From an uncultured Dorea sp. (GTDB lineage Bacteria > Bacillota > Clostridia > Lachnospirales > Lachnospiraceae), in contig CANTDX010000009.1 of NCBI GenBank assembly GCA_947652615.1, forward strand, positions 24,083 to 88,082: DNA of 64,000 nucleotides, given 5' to 3'. The translations under genes were made by a program, and so were the position numbers. Of the stretch, positions 17,401 through 25,695 are shown piece after piece (position 1 is the first letter of the stretch; the number at the start of each line of letters is the position of its first letter). Below the pieces are notes generated by a model. The model was not told the DNA's origin, made no database searches, and worked only from the letters and a program-made list of their open reading frames with translations.

Positions 17401-18994
17401 CTTCGCGGATCGCGTCGATAGGCGGATTGGTCACCTGAGCAAAGAGCTGTTTGAAATATCCGAAGAGATCATGGTGCTTATCCGACAGTACTGCCAGCGG
17501 AGCATCTATTCCCATAGCCGCCGTCCCTTCCGAACCGTTCAGCGCCATGGCAAGGATGGACGTCTTCACTTCCTCGTAGGAATACCCGAAGGCTTTCTGA
17601 AGCCTTCTGCACTCCTTGGCCGTATAGGACTGGACCTTCTGGTTGGGTATCTTCAAGTCTCGAAGCTCGATCAGATTACTGTCAAGCCACTCCCCATAGG
17701 GCTGCCTTCCGGCATAGATCTCCTTCAGCTCTTCATCGTCGATCACCTTACCCTTTACAGTGTCCACCAGAAGCATTTTCCCCGGATGCAGGCGCTCCTT
17801 CACCAGGATCTTCGCCGGATCGATATCAAGAACCCCAACCTCGGAGGAGAGGATCAGCGTATCATCGTCCGTGATGTAATACCTGGAAGGACGAAGCCCG
17901 TTCCTGTCGAGAACCGCTCCCATACAGTCGCCGTCGCTGAACAGAATAGATGCCGGTCCGTCCCACGGCTCCATCATGGTCGCATAATACTGGTAGAAAT
18001 CCTTCTTCTTCTGGGACATCTTCTTCGTATTGGCCCATGGCTCCGGGATTGCGATCATCACCGCAAGAGGCAGCTCCATTCCGCTCATAACCATGAACTC
18101 GATGGCATTGTCAAGCATCGCCGAATCAGAACCGGAGCTGTTGATGGCAGGCAGCACCTTGTGAAGCTCACCCTTGAGATGCTCAGACTCCATATTCTCC
18201 TCCCTTGCACGCATCTTATCCGCGTTGCCCCGGATGGTATTGATCTCTCCGTTATGTACGATAAAACGATTCGGATGGGCGCGTTCCCAGCTTGGATTGG
18301 TGTTGGTACTGAACCGGGAATGCACCAGCGCGATTGCCGACTCATAATCCTCATTCTGCAGATCTGTGAAAAATGACCGAAGCTGACCCACCAGGAACAT
18401 TCCCTTGTAGGCGATCGTCCGGCTTGAGAGCGACGCCACATAGGTATCGTCGCTGCTCTGCTCGAAGATACGGCGCACCACATAGAGCCGCCTGTCAAAA
18501 TCAATTCCCTGATCCACCTTATCCGGACGCTCGATAAATCCCTGCATAATGCACGGCATACACTCCCGGGCGCGGCTTCCTAAGACCTCCGGCTTCACCG
18601 GAACCTCGCGCCATCCCAGGAAATTCATACCCTCCTTCCGAACGATCACCTCGAAGATCTTCTTCGCCTGATTCTTCTTAAGCTCATCCTGCGGGAAGAA
18701 GAACATCCCGACTCCATAATCTCTCTCAGAACGTAAAAAGATGCCGAGCGGTCTGCAGACTTTGGAGAAAAACCTGTGTGAAATCTGCAATAAGATTCCA
18801 ACTCCATCGCCTGTCTTACCCTCGGCATCCTTGCCAGCTCTATGTTCTAAATTCTCTACAATCTTCAACGCGTCCGCCACTGTGCTATGGCTTCTCCGCC
18901 CCTTGATATTCACAATCGCACCGATCCCGCAATTATCATGTTCAAACTGCGGATAATACAGCCCGGTGCGGCTGCCATCAGTCTGTCTGTTCAT
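14459..18994 (-). CDS. gltB: Glutamate synthase large (alpha) subunit
   Basis: Converts glutamine plus 2-oxoglutarate into two glutamates; 1511 aa. The N-terminal nucleophile of the glutaminase domain is the Cys of NCGIGAIVN near residue 22, exposed after removal of a short propeptide. The central and FMN domains follow, with GGTGAAPRSSIHNAGLPWELG near residue 985 and the 3Fe-4S cysteines in MGCVMMRVCNLDTCPVG. The C-terminal GXGXG beta-helix domain ends the protein. Full length for the family. AAAGGA lies 8 bp before the start. First gene of gltBD, with a clear promoter and palindrome upstream. Confidence 0.97.
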   Translation of the reverse strand: MNRQTDGSRTGLYYPQFEHDNCGIGAIVNIKGRRSHSTVADALKIVENLEHRAGKDAEGKTGDGVGILLQISHRFFSKVCRPLGIFLRSERDYGVGMFFFPQDELKKNQAKKIFEVIVRKEGMNFLGWREVPVKPEVLGSRARECMPCIMQGFIERPDKVDQGIDFDRRLYVVRRIFEQSSDDTYVASLSSRTIAYKGMFLVGQLRSFFTDLQNEDYESAIALVHSRFSTNTNPSWERAHPNRFIVHNGEINTIRGNADKMRAREENMESEHLKGELHKVLPAINSSGSDSAMLDNAIEFMVMSGMELPLAVMIAIPEPWANTKKMSQKKKDFYQYYATMMEPWDGPASILFSDGDCMGAVLDRNGLRPSRYYITDDDTLILSSEVGVLDIDPAKILVKERLHPGKMLLVDTVKGKVIDDEELKEIYAGRQPYGEWLDSNLIELRDLKIPNQKVQSYTAKECRRLQKAFGYSYEEVKTSILAMALNGSEGTAAMGIDAPLAVLSDKHHDLFGYFKQLFAQVTNPPIDAIREEVVTSSTVYIGSDGNLLEEREENCRMLKVDNPILTNTDLLKIKNMKREGFKAAEIPIVYYKNSGLEKAIDYLFIEVDRVIREGANILILSDRGVDEYHVAMPSLLALSGLQQHLVRTKKRTSVAIILETGEPREVHHFATLLGYGACAVNPYLAHESIRLLIDTDMLKKDYYAAVDDYNHAVISGIVKIASKMGISTIQSYQGAKIFEAIGLKEEFIRKYFTDTVSRVGGIGIEELSEDYVARHSQAFDPLGLEVDMTLDSIGQHKSKSGGERHLYNPQTIHMLQQSTRRGDYEMFRKYTEMVNAEGESINLRGQLEFNYPKKGVPIEEVESVDSIVTRFKTGAMSYGSISKEAHETLAIAMNRLHGKSNSGEGGEEIDRLDGERCSAIKQVASGRFGVTSRYLVSAREIQIKMAQGAKPGEGGHLPGGKVYPWIANTRHSTPGVSLISPPPHHDIYSIEDLAQLIYDCKNANKDARISVKLVSEAGVGTVAAGVAKAGAGLILISGYDGGTGAAPRSSIHNAGLPWELGLAETHQTLIQNGLRERVRIETDGKLMSGRDVAIAAILGAEEFGFATAPLVTMGCVMMRVCNLDTCPVGVATQNPELRKRFTGKPEYVMNFMRFMAENLREYMARLGVRSIDELVGRTDLLRVKEHAASKRAAMLDLSRILYNPYEGTRAGVTFDPKKVYDFELEKTLDERVLLKELLPSLKNGQKRSIEVDVTNTDRTFGTIFGSEITKRYPEGLVEDSYVVKCSGAGGQSFGAFIPKGLTLELTGDSNDYFGKGLSGGKLIVYPPRGVKYRHDENIIIGNVALYGATGGKAFINGVAGERFAVRNSGVTAVVEGVGDHGCEYMTGGRVAVLGKIGKNFAAGMSGGVAYVLDINSDLYMNVNKQMVNIERVTSKFDVNELKHMIEEHVACTNSEIGKEILNAYTEYLPKFKKIIPVDYERMLKTILQMEEQGMSSEQAKTEAFYAIKGGR

Positions 18995-19022
18995 ACATTC
19001 AGTCCTTTCTTTAGTTTTTCTA

Positions 19023-19089
19023 ACTATACTACTTTTTCTATCATTTGTAAATAATGAATTTTTTCCTTATTGTCAGACAATTTGACAAT
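19023..19089 (-). promoter_or_regulatory. gltBD promoter and candidate operator
   Basis: On the minus strand TTTACA (19051-19046), a 17 bp spacer and TATAGT (19028-19023). About 17 bp upstream of the -35 box is the palindrome ATTGTC-A-GACAAT (19069-19081), followed by another TTGACAAT (19082-19089). The position suits an activator site. Confidence 0.6.
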
Positions 19090-19103
19090 ACGATAATTTC
19101 AGC

Positions 19104-19142
19104 AAAGAAGTCTGGCAATTGATTGCAATGCCAGACTTTTAC
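19104..19142 (-). terminator. Terminator after the CPBP protease gene
   Basis: AAGTCTGGCA (19108-19117) pairs with TGCCAGACTT (19129-19138). It lies 50-90 bp past the stop of the CPBP gene, between it and the gltB promoter. Confidence 0.65.
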
Positions 19143-19193
19143 TTGCCATGCCGCATCCTATATGCGGACCCATGTGTATTATATTCCCGCTCC

Positions 19194-20144
19194 CTACATA
19201 TCCCGTGCAGAAGCAAGATTCTCATTCTCCTTGGATGTCCCGGGTACATCCGGTCTCTCATCGATCCTCTGGACCAGGACAAACATGGTCGAAGCCACAA
19301 ACGCACATGCCACCGTTACAATCCCGATCCGCATATGATCCTCGATCAGCCAATCAAGAAGTTCGAACTTCGTCGCGAAAACGGACAGAAGGTTCATGGC
19401 TATATGTGCCGCGATCGGAGCCTTGACAGAACCGTACTTCTCATAGAAATACGCAAGCATCATTCCCAACACAAAACCATACGTCATCTGTACCAGATTC
19501 ATGTGCATGAATCCAAATACCAGCGCAGAATACAGCGCAGACTGCAGATAGGTTCCCCGCTCCCTCAGCCGCTTAAAGAGCAGCCCGCGGAAGACCAGCT
19601 CTTCGCTCATCGGCATCAGGATCCCCAATACGATGATCTGCACCGGCAGAGACGAAGCATAGAACGCTTCCATCGTCGCCTGATAGGAGTCGCTTATATC
19701 CGACAGATTCCCTATGATGATCAGATTGTTAAGTCCCAGACTCATGGCAAGAGCCATAAGAAGCCCCGCCGCATATTTCCACAGAGGCGCCTTCTTATTC
19801 GGTATAAATCCCGTCATCCTCTCCCTTACACGGTCCTTGTGGAAGAGAACCAACATCACCGGAATCGTGACGAATGCCGCCACACCCTCGATGGCGGTAG
19901 AAAATCCTACGAACTGCTCCATGATGCTGTCATACAGGTTCATCATCTGCTCCTCGCTCTGCATCGCCGCCATAGACATATCCTGATGAGCCACCATGTA
20001 CATCATGGTGAATATTCCTGATGAGATCATACTGACACTGATCGCGATCGCCCACTTGATCACGATCGGTCCCCACAGATGCCAGATCCGCTTCCCGTAA
20101 TTCTCCGGTGTCATAGGAGGCACCTGCCCAAATTGCTGTTCCAT
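19194..20144 (-). CDS. CPBP family intramembrane metalloprotease
   Basis: Membrane protein of 316 aa of the CAAX-protease/bacteriocin-processing (Abi) family. Eight or so hydrophobic segments are visible. The conserved motifs are EELVFRG (residues about 190), FGFMHMN (about 223) and HIAMN (about 263), which together form the glutamate/histidine active site. Substrates in bacteria are mostly unknown; some members process peptides or give bacteriocin self-immunity. The start at 20144 follows GAGAGGA. It stands alone between gltBD and a small regulator. Confidence 0.88.
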   Translation of the reverse strand: MEQQFGQVPPMTPENYGKRIWHLWGPIVIKWAIAISVSMISSGIFTMMYMVAHQDMSMAAMQSEEQMMNLYDSIMEQFVGFSTAIEGVAAFVTIPVMLVLFHKDRVRERMTGFIPNKKAPLWKYAAGLLMALAMSLGLNNLIIIGNLSDISDSYQATMEAFYASSLPVQIIVLGILMPMSEELVFRGLLFKRLRERGTYLQSALYSALVFGFMHMNLVQMTYGFVLGMMLAYFYEKYGSVKAPIAAHIAMNLLSVFATKFELLDWLIEDHMRIGIVTVACAFVASTMFVLVQRIDERPDVPGTSKENENLASARDM

Positions 20145-20246
20145 ATTCGTCCTCTCTTTCATCCAAACAGTATACTTAACTTATTCTACTTCTCTGCTAT
20201 GGAACATGCAATTAAAAAAGTATTAAATTTGATAAAACTGCGGAAA

Positions 20247-20277
20247 CCGCAATACTCTGACACTCAGAATACTGCGG
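20247..20277 (-). terminator. Candidate hairpin between XRE gene and CPBP gene
   Basis: On the minus strand CCGCAGTATTCTGA pairs with TCAGAGTATTGCGG using G-U pairs, with a weak T tract. It lies about 150 bp downstream of the XRE-like gene. Nothing else is evident in 20145-20426 apart from AT-rich DNA. Confidence 0.4.
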
Positions 20278-20426
20278 CTCCCTGAAACTACAATATACTA
20301 CTCTTATCTTTCGGTACACTTCCAATCCTTCTTATCCGTTAAGCTCCTTCCGTGTACTGATACAGCATTTCGCTTTTGTCTCTTAGCTCTCTTCTTCCTT
20401 TGTTGAAACTATCATACCACAAAATA

Positions 20427-20825
20427 TTATTTTTTGCATCCAGGTACAAACTGATTGACAAAAAATTTATTCCAGTTCTGAGATGCATGCAAATATACCA
20501 GCAGAGCCCCCGCCGCTATCCGGCATCTCAGATCCATCAGCTCACACTCAAGCGTCCGCTGCCGCTTGTAACACGCTGCATTGCCGCCTTCGTCTCCCTC
20601 ATCTTGTATAACGATCAAAGAATCCATCGGTACCTCCAGAAGTCTTGACAGCGCGTAGAAATTATCCAACGACGGCAGATTCCGCCCCCGAAACCAGTCA
20701 TACACCGACTGCATCGCCGCAAAATTCATATAACTCTTAATCTCCTTCGCCCCGACTCCCTTCAGATCACAGATCTCCTTGATCCTCTTTCCCGTCTCCA
20801 CAATATCAATGATCGGATACCGCAT
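20427..20825 (-). CDS. XRE-type helix-turn-helix protein
   Basis: Small DNA-binding protein, 132 aa. An XRE/Cro-like helix-turn-helix covers residues about 8-65 (GKRIKEICDLKGVGAKEIKS, then FAAMQSVYDWFRGRNLPSLD and LSRLLEVPMDSLIV). The ~70 residue tail is Cys-containing and hydrophobic in part, with no recognised domain. The ATG at 20825 has AAAAGGAG upstream. Its target is unknown; no partner gene is obvious, and it stands about 100 bp from the YbaK-type gene. Confidence 0.8.
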   Translation of the reverse strand: MRYPIIDIVETGKRIKEICDLKGVGAKEIKSYMNFAAMQSVYDWFRGRNLPSLDNFYALSRLLEVPMDSLIVIQDEGDEGGNAACYKRQRTLECELMDLRCRIAAGALLVYLHASQNWNKFFVNQFVPGCKK

Positions 20826-20920
20826 GCTTCTCACTCCTTTTGGCACATCCTCACTTCAAAAGGCCAAGCCTCTTCCTTACATCAGAAGATCGCTCGGCCT
20901 TTCTCTTATGTATTCCCGTA

Positions 20921-21412
20921 TTACAGCTTCACCTTCACCACATCCACGTCAAGATCCCATAAGAACTTGTCCAGATCCTTGAAGGACAAGAACACCGTCG
21001 CCGTATTCTCAAGCGGATGGATGCCAAGACTCTTGCATCTACTCAGATCCTTATCAATGAAGAATTCTACCGCATGGTCCGTATCATTCATCAGGCCAAA
21101 AGGAGTCACACTCCCCTGCTTAAGGCCCAGATACTTCTCCAGACGGTCCTCCGAAGCGAAGCTTAAGTTCCCGCCTCCAAGCTGTCTGCCAAGAGCCTTA
21201 AGGTCTACCTTCTTGTCTTCCTCACAGGTTACAAGGAAATGCCTCTTTCCCTTCGAATCTCTCAAGAACAGATTCTTGCACAGGGTTCCTTTCTCCGGCA
21301 AACCCAGCCTGTCCATATCCTCCATCGTATACACCGGCTCATGCTCCACAACCTCGTATTTGATTTTTAACTTGTCAAGCGCGTCATATACTCGCTGCTT
21401 CTGATCCTCCAT
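20921..21412 (-). CDS. Prolyl-tRNA editing protein (ProX/YbaK family)
   Basis: A 163-aa trans-editing deacylase that removes wrongly attached amino acids from tRNA-Pro. Hallmarks are VEHEPVYTMEDM near residue 20, LCKNLFLRD near 45, KRHFLVTCEEDKKVDLKALG near 55-75, GSVTPFGLMND near 102-112 and VEFFIDKDL. Full length for a free-standing ProXp protein. The ATG at 21412 follows GAGGAG at about 11 bp; an in-frame upstream ATG at 21475 would overlap the preceding gene. It lies 38 bp after the XRE-cupin gene and may be co-transcribed. Confidence 0.9.
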   Translation of the reverse strand: MEDQKQRVYDALDKLKIKYEVVEHEPVYTMEDMDRLGLPEKGTLCKNLFLRDSKGKRHFLVTCEEDKKVDLKALGRQLGGGNLSFASEDRLEKYLGLKQGSVTPFGLMNDTDHAVEFFIDKDLSRCKSLGIHPLENTATVFLSFKDLDKFLWDLDVDVVKVKL

Positions 21413-21450
21413 ACAGTAATCTCTCCTCTCTATTCGGGATAACGTATTAT

Positions 21451-22002
21451 CTAAGGATAATGAACCACAACACATGCGGTCACCATCCCCATCCCTGTAT
21501 TCTTATATACATATTCGTCGAAAGCATTGTAGGAAGCCGAGTCCCCTGCCTTCAACACATACTCCCTGTCGTCAAAACTCAACGTCAGTTCTCCGGAATA
21601 AACGGTAATAAATTCCCTGGTCCCACTCATCTGCCGGTTCCCCTGCATCCTGCCTCCTTCATCGAATTCCAGGTCAAAGATCTCAAAATCCTGTCCCTCT
21701 CTGAACTCAAAGACAGGATAAAGACGGTACTTTCCTTCGTCGCCGATAAGCGGCGTCACCTTCGGCTTGCCCGTCTTCGAGAAGGGCTTAGGCTTATCCG
21801 CCGTAAATGCAGTCACCGGAACCTTCAAGCCAAGCGACAGCTTATATACTGTCGATATCGTGGGATTCACTTCCCCGCGCTCCAACTGGCTTAACATACT
21901 CTTGCTGATAGAAGTAAGGGATGATACCTGTTCCAGACTCAATTCCTTTCGCTTCCTGATCTCTCTCAGATTACCCGCAATAATATGATTCAAGTACTCC
22001 AA
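21451..22002 (-). CDS. XRE regulator with C-terminal cupin domain
   Basis: Transcription regulator of 183 aa. Residues about 8-65 form an XRE helix-turn-helix (LSLEQVSSLTSISKSMLSQLERGEVNPTIS region), and residues about 105-183 a small-molecule-binding cupin (FITVYSGELTLSFDDREYVLKAGD region). Such proteins often control amino-acid or polyamine metabolism. The start is a TTG with AAGGAGG 7 bp upstream; no ATG gives a complete helix-turn-helix. It precedes the prolyl-tRNA editing gene by 38 bp. Confidence 0.9.
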   Translation of the reverse strand: MEYLNHIIAGNLREIRKRKELSLEQVSSLTSISKSMLSQLERGEVNPTISTVYKLSLGLKVPVTAFTADKPKPFSKTGKPKVTPLIGDEGKYRLYPVFEFREGQDFEIFDLEFDEGGRMQGNRQMSGTREFITVYSGELTLSFDDREYVLKAGDSASYNAFDEYVYKNTGMGMVTACVVVHYP

Positions 22003-22081
22003 AGGGATTCCTCCTTAAAATTCCTGTATATTAAATTTTTATCTATTATATTGCAAACCCGCTGAAAAGTAAAGACAAAAA

Positions 22082-23002
22082 TTAATCAAAGCATCCTGCC
22101 ACCGCCTCTTCATACCTGTCCGCTTTCTCAGCCTTCCTGATCTGCTTAAGCTGCTTCTTACAATCCGGGAAAGAACCGCCAAGATACCCCCAGATCTCCT
22201 TCATCTTGAACAATACATTCTTATCCCCCATGCCGGTCCTCTGATACTCCTCATATATCTGATCATGGAACCTTCGAAGCACCTCCCTTTCTGCCGGTCC
22301 CCGGCCCTTTATCTCCCCTAGCAGCCCCGGATTCCCTATGATCCCTCTTCCGATCATACAGGCCCTTATCTGCGGGAATCTCTCTTCGATTGACCTGGCA
22401 TCTTCCCTTGAACAGATATCTCCGTTATAGCACAGGACGGCTCTGCTTGCCTTGACCGCCTCCCCGAACACCTCAAGGTTCGGCTTATTCTTATAGAAAT
22501 CCGTCTGAACCCTGGGATGGATGATCAACTCCTCCAACGGATACTGGTTATAGATCTTAAGAAGCCGTGCGAATTCTTCCGGATCCGCCTTCCCGATCCT
22601 GGTCTTGACCGATATCTTCACTTCTGTTCCTGCAAAGATCTCATCCAAGAATCTGTCAAGCCCTTCCGGATCTGCCAGGAAGCCTGATCCCCTTCCCTTG
22701 GAAACAACCGTCTTGGACGGACATCCCAGATTCAGATTGATCTCGTCATACCCATAATATGTAAGCTTCTTAACCGTTCCAAGGAAATCCTCTGCCCGGT
22801 TCGTAAGGATCTGCGGGACAGTCCGCATCCCCTTATTGTTCTCCGGCAGGATCTCCGCCAGCTCCTTCGAATTGAATCCTCTCTTCGTGTGAGGGGATAA
22901 GAATGGTATAAAATACTTATCCATAGGCGGGAAACAGTCGTGATATGCCCTCCGGTAGATTCTTGTAGTAATCCCCTCCAACGGGGCAAGATAATATTGC
23001 AT
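22082..23002 (-). CDS. tRNA-dihydrouridine synthase
   Basis: FMN enzyme of 306 aa that reduces uridines in tRNA to dihydrouridine. Visible features are the N-terminal APLEGITTRIYRRAYHDC, the active-site region INLGCPSKTVVSKGRGSGFL (residues about 90-110, with the catalytic Cys in GCPSK), VKTRIG near 152, IHPRVQ near 180, and NGDI near 213. It is the short type of DusA/DusB relative; which uridine it targets cannot be told. The start follows GGAGACC. No operon partner is evident. Confidence 0.93.
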   Translation of the reverse strand: MQYYLAPLEGITTRIYRRAYHDCFPPMDKYFIPFLSPHTKRGFNSKELAEILPENNKGMRTVPQILTNRAEDFLGTVKKLTYYGYDEINLNLGCPSKTVVSKGRGSGFLADPEGLDRFLDEIFAGTEVKISVKTRIGKADPEEFARLLKIYNQYPLEELIIHPRVQTDFYKNKPNLEVFGEAVKASRAVLCYNGDICSREDARSIEERFPQIRACMIGRGIIGNPGLLGEIKGRGPAEREVLRRFHDQIYEEYQRTGMGDKNVLFKMKEIWGYLGGSFPDCKKQLKQIRKAEKADRYEEAVAGCFD

Positions 23003-23092
23003 TGCCTTTGGTCTCCTTTCGCTTCCCTATCATACCATAAACAGCCCGCCTAAGGCTACTCCTATTTTCCGCCGCAGCTTCGTTCATGGGAA

Positions 23093-24322
23093 TCAGAAAT
23101 GTCTCACAAGCAGACTGTCATCCCCAAGAAGCTCTTCAACGGTATGCATCCCCAGTTCCTTAAGCACTCTCTGCACATAAGGATTTTCAAGCGGCGTCCG
23201 ATATCGGGCGCTGCTGCCGTACGCATCCACATGTGCCTCTCCCTCTTTCACACCAAGGATTGCTTTTGGGCCGCCGACACATCCGCCGACACATCCCATT
23301 CCCTCGAAAAAGTTCGCATCCGTCTTACCATCTTTAATCCGCCCGATCATCTCCATACATGCCCTCGTCCCATCCGCCTGTTCCGAACGGACACGGATAC
23401 TGCGCCCCGGCTGCAGTTGATCTACCATCTCAGATACCGCCCGGCTTACTCCCCCGGTTCTTGCATAGAGCTGGCCTGCTTTTGACGCATGCTCCTTTGG
23501 GGCGTCCTTAAGTTCTTCCGGACGGATATCTGCCGCATCAAATATATCCTTCACTTCCTGGAAGGTCAGCACATAGTCCACCGCATCCGCAATGTCAGGT
23601 TCCTTTGCCTCCTGCTTTTTTGCCAGACAAGGCCCCGCGAACACCGTGAGTGCATCCGGATGAAGCCTCTTAATCATACGGCCGCATGCGATCATAGGGG
23701 AGACGGCTCCCGGAACATGCGGCATCAATTCATGATAGATCTTTCTGATCATAGCAATCCACACAGGACAACAGCAGCTTGTCAGCTGATAATCCCCTTC
23801 CCGCTTCACATGCTCATCGAACTCCAGCGCCTCCTTAAGAGTCAGGATGTCTGCAAATAAGGCAACCTCTACCATCCCGGTAAATCCCAGCGCCTTAAAA
23901 GCTGTCCGAAGTTTCCCCGGCGTCACCGCTTCACTGAACTGCCCCAGGAATGCAGGCGCCACCATCATATAGACAGGTCCTTTCGCCTCCCGCACCGCCT
24001 TCATTGCCGGAAGCACATCCTTACCGGCAGTCAGACGGCCGCTTTGGCAGGCTTCCACACACGCCTCACATCCAGTACAAAGCGAAGGATTGATCTCAAG
24101 CTTTCCTTCTTTGTTCCACTCGATCGCATCAAAAATGCAGCTATTCTTACACGCTCTGTCATAAGCACATTTCTCGCACTCCTCCACATTCAGGACCGCA
24201 GCATATCTCTCCGGATGCAGCAGACAGTCCAGATGATGCGGATCGTACTCTTCCGGCAGCGATTCATCATCCGCCATTTTTCTTTTAAGAAGCTCCCTGT
24301 ATAATTCATCGAATGTTTTCAT
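23093..24322 (-). CDS. [FeFe]-hydrogenase-like iron-sulfur protein
   Basis: A 409-aa protein with an N-terminal two-cluster ferredoxin domain (CEKCAYDRACKNSC near residue 52 and CTGCEACVEACQSG near 82) and a hydrogenase large-subunit domain. The three H-cluster motifs are recognisable but altered: TSCCCPVWI near residue 181, FAGPCLAKK near 230, and FFEGMGCVGGCVGG near 342. All H-cluster cysteines appear present. The small size and lack of extra domains suggest a sensory or group C/D-type enzyme rather than a main H2 producer. No maturation genes are in the window. A 51-aa gene directly precedes it, 10 bp away. Confidence 0.85.
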   Translation of the reverse strand: MKTFDELYRELLKRKMADDESLPEEYDPHHLDCLLHPERYAAVLNVEECEKCAYDRACKNSCIFDAIEWNKEGKLEINPSLCTGCEACVEACQSGRLTAGKDVLPAMKAVREAKGPVYMMVAPAFLGQFSEAVTPGKLRTAFKALGFTGMVEVALFADILTLKEALEFDEHVKREGDYQLTSCCCPVWIAMIRKIYHELMPHVPGAVSPMIACGRMIKRLHPDALTVFAGPCLAKKQEAKEPDIADAVDYVLTFQEVKDIFDAADIRPEELKDAPKEHASKAGQLYARTGGVSRAVSEMVDQLQPGRSIRVRSEQADGTRACMEMIGRIKDGKTDANFFEGMGCVGGCVGGPKAILGVKEGEAHVDAYGSSARYRTPLENPYVQRVLKELGMHTVEELLGDDSLLVRHF

Positions 24323-24332
24323 AACTCCCTCT

Positions 24333-24488
24333 CTAATCCTGCTTCCCGATCTTAACCGACACTTCCGTAAGCTTCACGATATTCGTCTGCTCCTGAGTAT
24401 TTTTCCCTTTTCCTTTTTGCTGCTCTTCCCTCTTCTTCGCCGCATACAGATTCCCCGGAAGAAGATCCAGTTTCAATTCCTTCATCAT
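24333..24488 (-). CDS. Small basic protein upstream of the hydrogenase-like gene
   Basis: A 51-aa reading frame beginning MMKELKLDLLPGNLYAAKKR and ending VKIGKQD. It has an AAAGGAG ribosome binding site 8 bp before its ATG. Its TAG stop adjoins the GAGGGAG site of the hydrogenase-like gene, 10 bp from that start, so the two are very likely one operon with coupled translation. The peptide is Lys/Gln-rich in the middle, has no Cys and no membrane segment. I do not recognise a family. It might be a partner or assembly factor, but this is only from position. Confidence 0.6.
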   Translation of the reverse strand: MMKELKLDLLPGNLYAAKKREEQQKGKGKNTQEQTNIVKLTEVSVKIGKQD

Positions 24489-24608
24489 TTCACGTGCTCC
24501 TTTCAGCCAAGTCCTTTTGCTAAATAGTATGCACGTCCATCCCTAAACTATACATCCGTTCTCCGTCATCCATGCTTCTGCCGGAAAGTCAAAGATCTCG
24601 CGGGAATC

Positions 24609-24672
24609 AAAACGCCCCGGGAACCGGCACGGGCACAGATCCATCATCTGTGCCTCGTACCTGCCCCGGGGC
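24609..24672 (-). terminator. Large GC-rich terminator after the wall-anchored FIVAR protein
   Basis: Outer arms GCCCCGGG (24614-24621) and CCCGGGGC (24665-24672), inner hairpin GGCACAGAT (24632-24640) with ATCTGTGCC (24646-24654), and a short T run on the minus strand at 24609-24612. It closes the M60-FIVAR gene pair. A 61-codon frame across it is judged spurious. Confidence 0.7.
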
Positions 24673-24696
24673 AGACATTCTTCATACAATCTTCTG

Positions 24697-25674
24697 CTAA
24701 CGGCCGCTTCTGCGCCGGCAGCGGACATTCACTCCCAGCACAGCCATACACAATACCGCAGCCAACACATATGTGACAGCCGGATTCGTATCTCCGGTCT
24801 TGACACTCTGCACTCTGGTTCCATTCTGCCTGCGGTTCTGGTCGATTGCGTCTTTTCCGGTATCAGTGGTATTATTCCCGGAATTCTGGTTGCTCTCGAA
24901 GAGCGCCAGTGCGTTCTCCAGATTCAAAAGCGCCGCCTGCAATTCCTCCAGGCTCGCATTCGGATCAGCCAGTACCCGCTTCGCCTCGTCGATGGCCCTC
25001 TGCAGGTCTTCCGTCCGGTCCTCTGCCGGAATCATCTCCGCTCTCTCTATGAGCGCCTGAAGCTCGGCTCTTACAGCCTCGATCTCCGGCGTCAGACCCG
25101 GCTGGTCACCCGGTTTATTGCCTGACGGCCCGCCCGGCTTCTCCGGACCATCCCCGTTTCCATAGCCGAAGAAGTCCTCCTCCGTAACCGGCGCCGCAGT
25201 ATTGCCCCGTACCACCTTAAGCTCACTCTTCTCGACATCGATCACAAAGGGCACCCGGCTTCCGTCAACCCTGTTCGTTATGTACACACTGCCTACGTCC
25301 AGGATATCTCCGCTTTCGGCCGCCGTGAATAAAGGCATCGTTCCCGCAATGTAGATATTCAAGACCGGGCCCTCGTGGGAGCGGTAAGTATGCACCTTCG
25401 TATTTCCTTCTATCCAATCTGTAAAATCAACCGCAGGCTGGATATCGCCCGCGCCCACAGACCCGTCCGTCAAGTCTATGGCGAGGCTGACCGACACAGT
25501 GGTAATCCCCTCCTGCGCGGCCTTAGGAAGGGTCAGCTTCACAGAAGATACGTCCCCTTCTTCATTCTCAGTCACATCGAACGCCGACGCGGCAGCCGAT
25601 GCCTTGAGCGGCAGCATTGCGATAAATGCGAACACTGCCATGATCATACCCAGATTTATTATATATTTCTTCAT
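24697..25674 (-). CDS. Wall-anchored protein with cohesin-like(?) and FIVAR domains
   Basis: Surface protein of 325 aa. Layout: signal peptide (residues 1-27, ending ASA), a beta-rich domain (about 30-155) with a cohesin-like look (VKLTLPKA, VNIYIAGTMPLF-type strand, DILDVGSVYI), a Gly/Pro linker, a three-helix FIVAR module (about 197-262), a polar linker and a C-terminal sorting signal (VKTGDTNPAV, hydrophobic stretch, then RCRRRSGR). The VKTGD form replaces LPXTG, as in many Lachnospiraceae. It directly follows the M60 peptidase (21 bp), which has a dockerin-like module. The cohesin assignment is tentative; the anchor and FIVAR are clear. Confidence 0.75.
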   Translation of the reverse strand: MKKYIINLGMIMAVFAFIAMLPLKASAAASAFDVTENEEGDVSSVKLTLPKAAQEGITTVSVSLAIDLTDGSVGAGDIQPAVDFTDWIEGNTKVHTYRSHEGPVLNIYIAGTMPLFTAAESGDILDVGSVYITNRVDGSRVPFVIDVEKSELKVVRGNTAAPVTEEDFFGYGNGDGPEKPGGPSGNKPGDQPGLTPEIEAVRAELQALIERAEMIPAEDRTEDLQRAIDEAKRVLADPNASLEELQAALLNLENALALFESNQNSGNNTTDTGKDAIDQNRRQNGTRVQSVKTGDTNPAVTYVLAAVLCMAVLGVNVRCRRRSGR

Positions 25675-25695
25675 GTTCTACTCCTTTTATCGCTG

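Noticed and set aside
17471..18376. Plus-strand frame of 301 codons opposite gltB
   Set aside because: It lies within the glutaminase/central region of an intact GltB and has the skewed composition of an antisense shadow.
19119..20021. Plus-strand frame of 300 codons opposite the CPBP gene
   Set aside because: It is His/Arg-rich with no domain, while the minus strand encodes a full CPBP protease.
24543..24728. 61-codon minus-strand frame after the FIVAR gene
   Set aside because: It overlaps the FIVAR gene end, has a poorly spaced ribosome binding site, and covers a large terminator hairpin.
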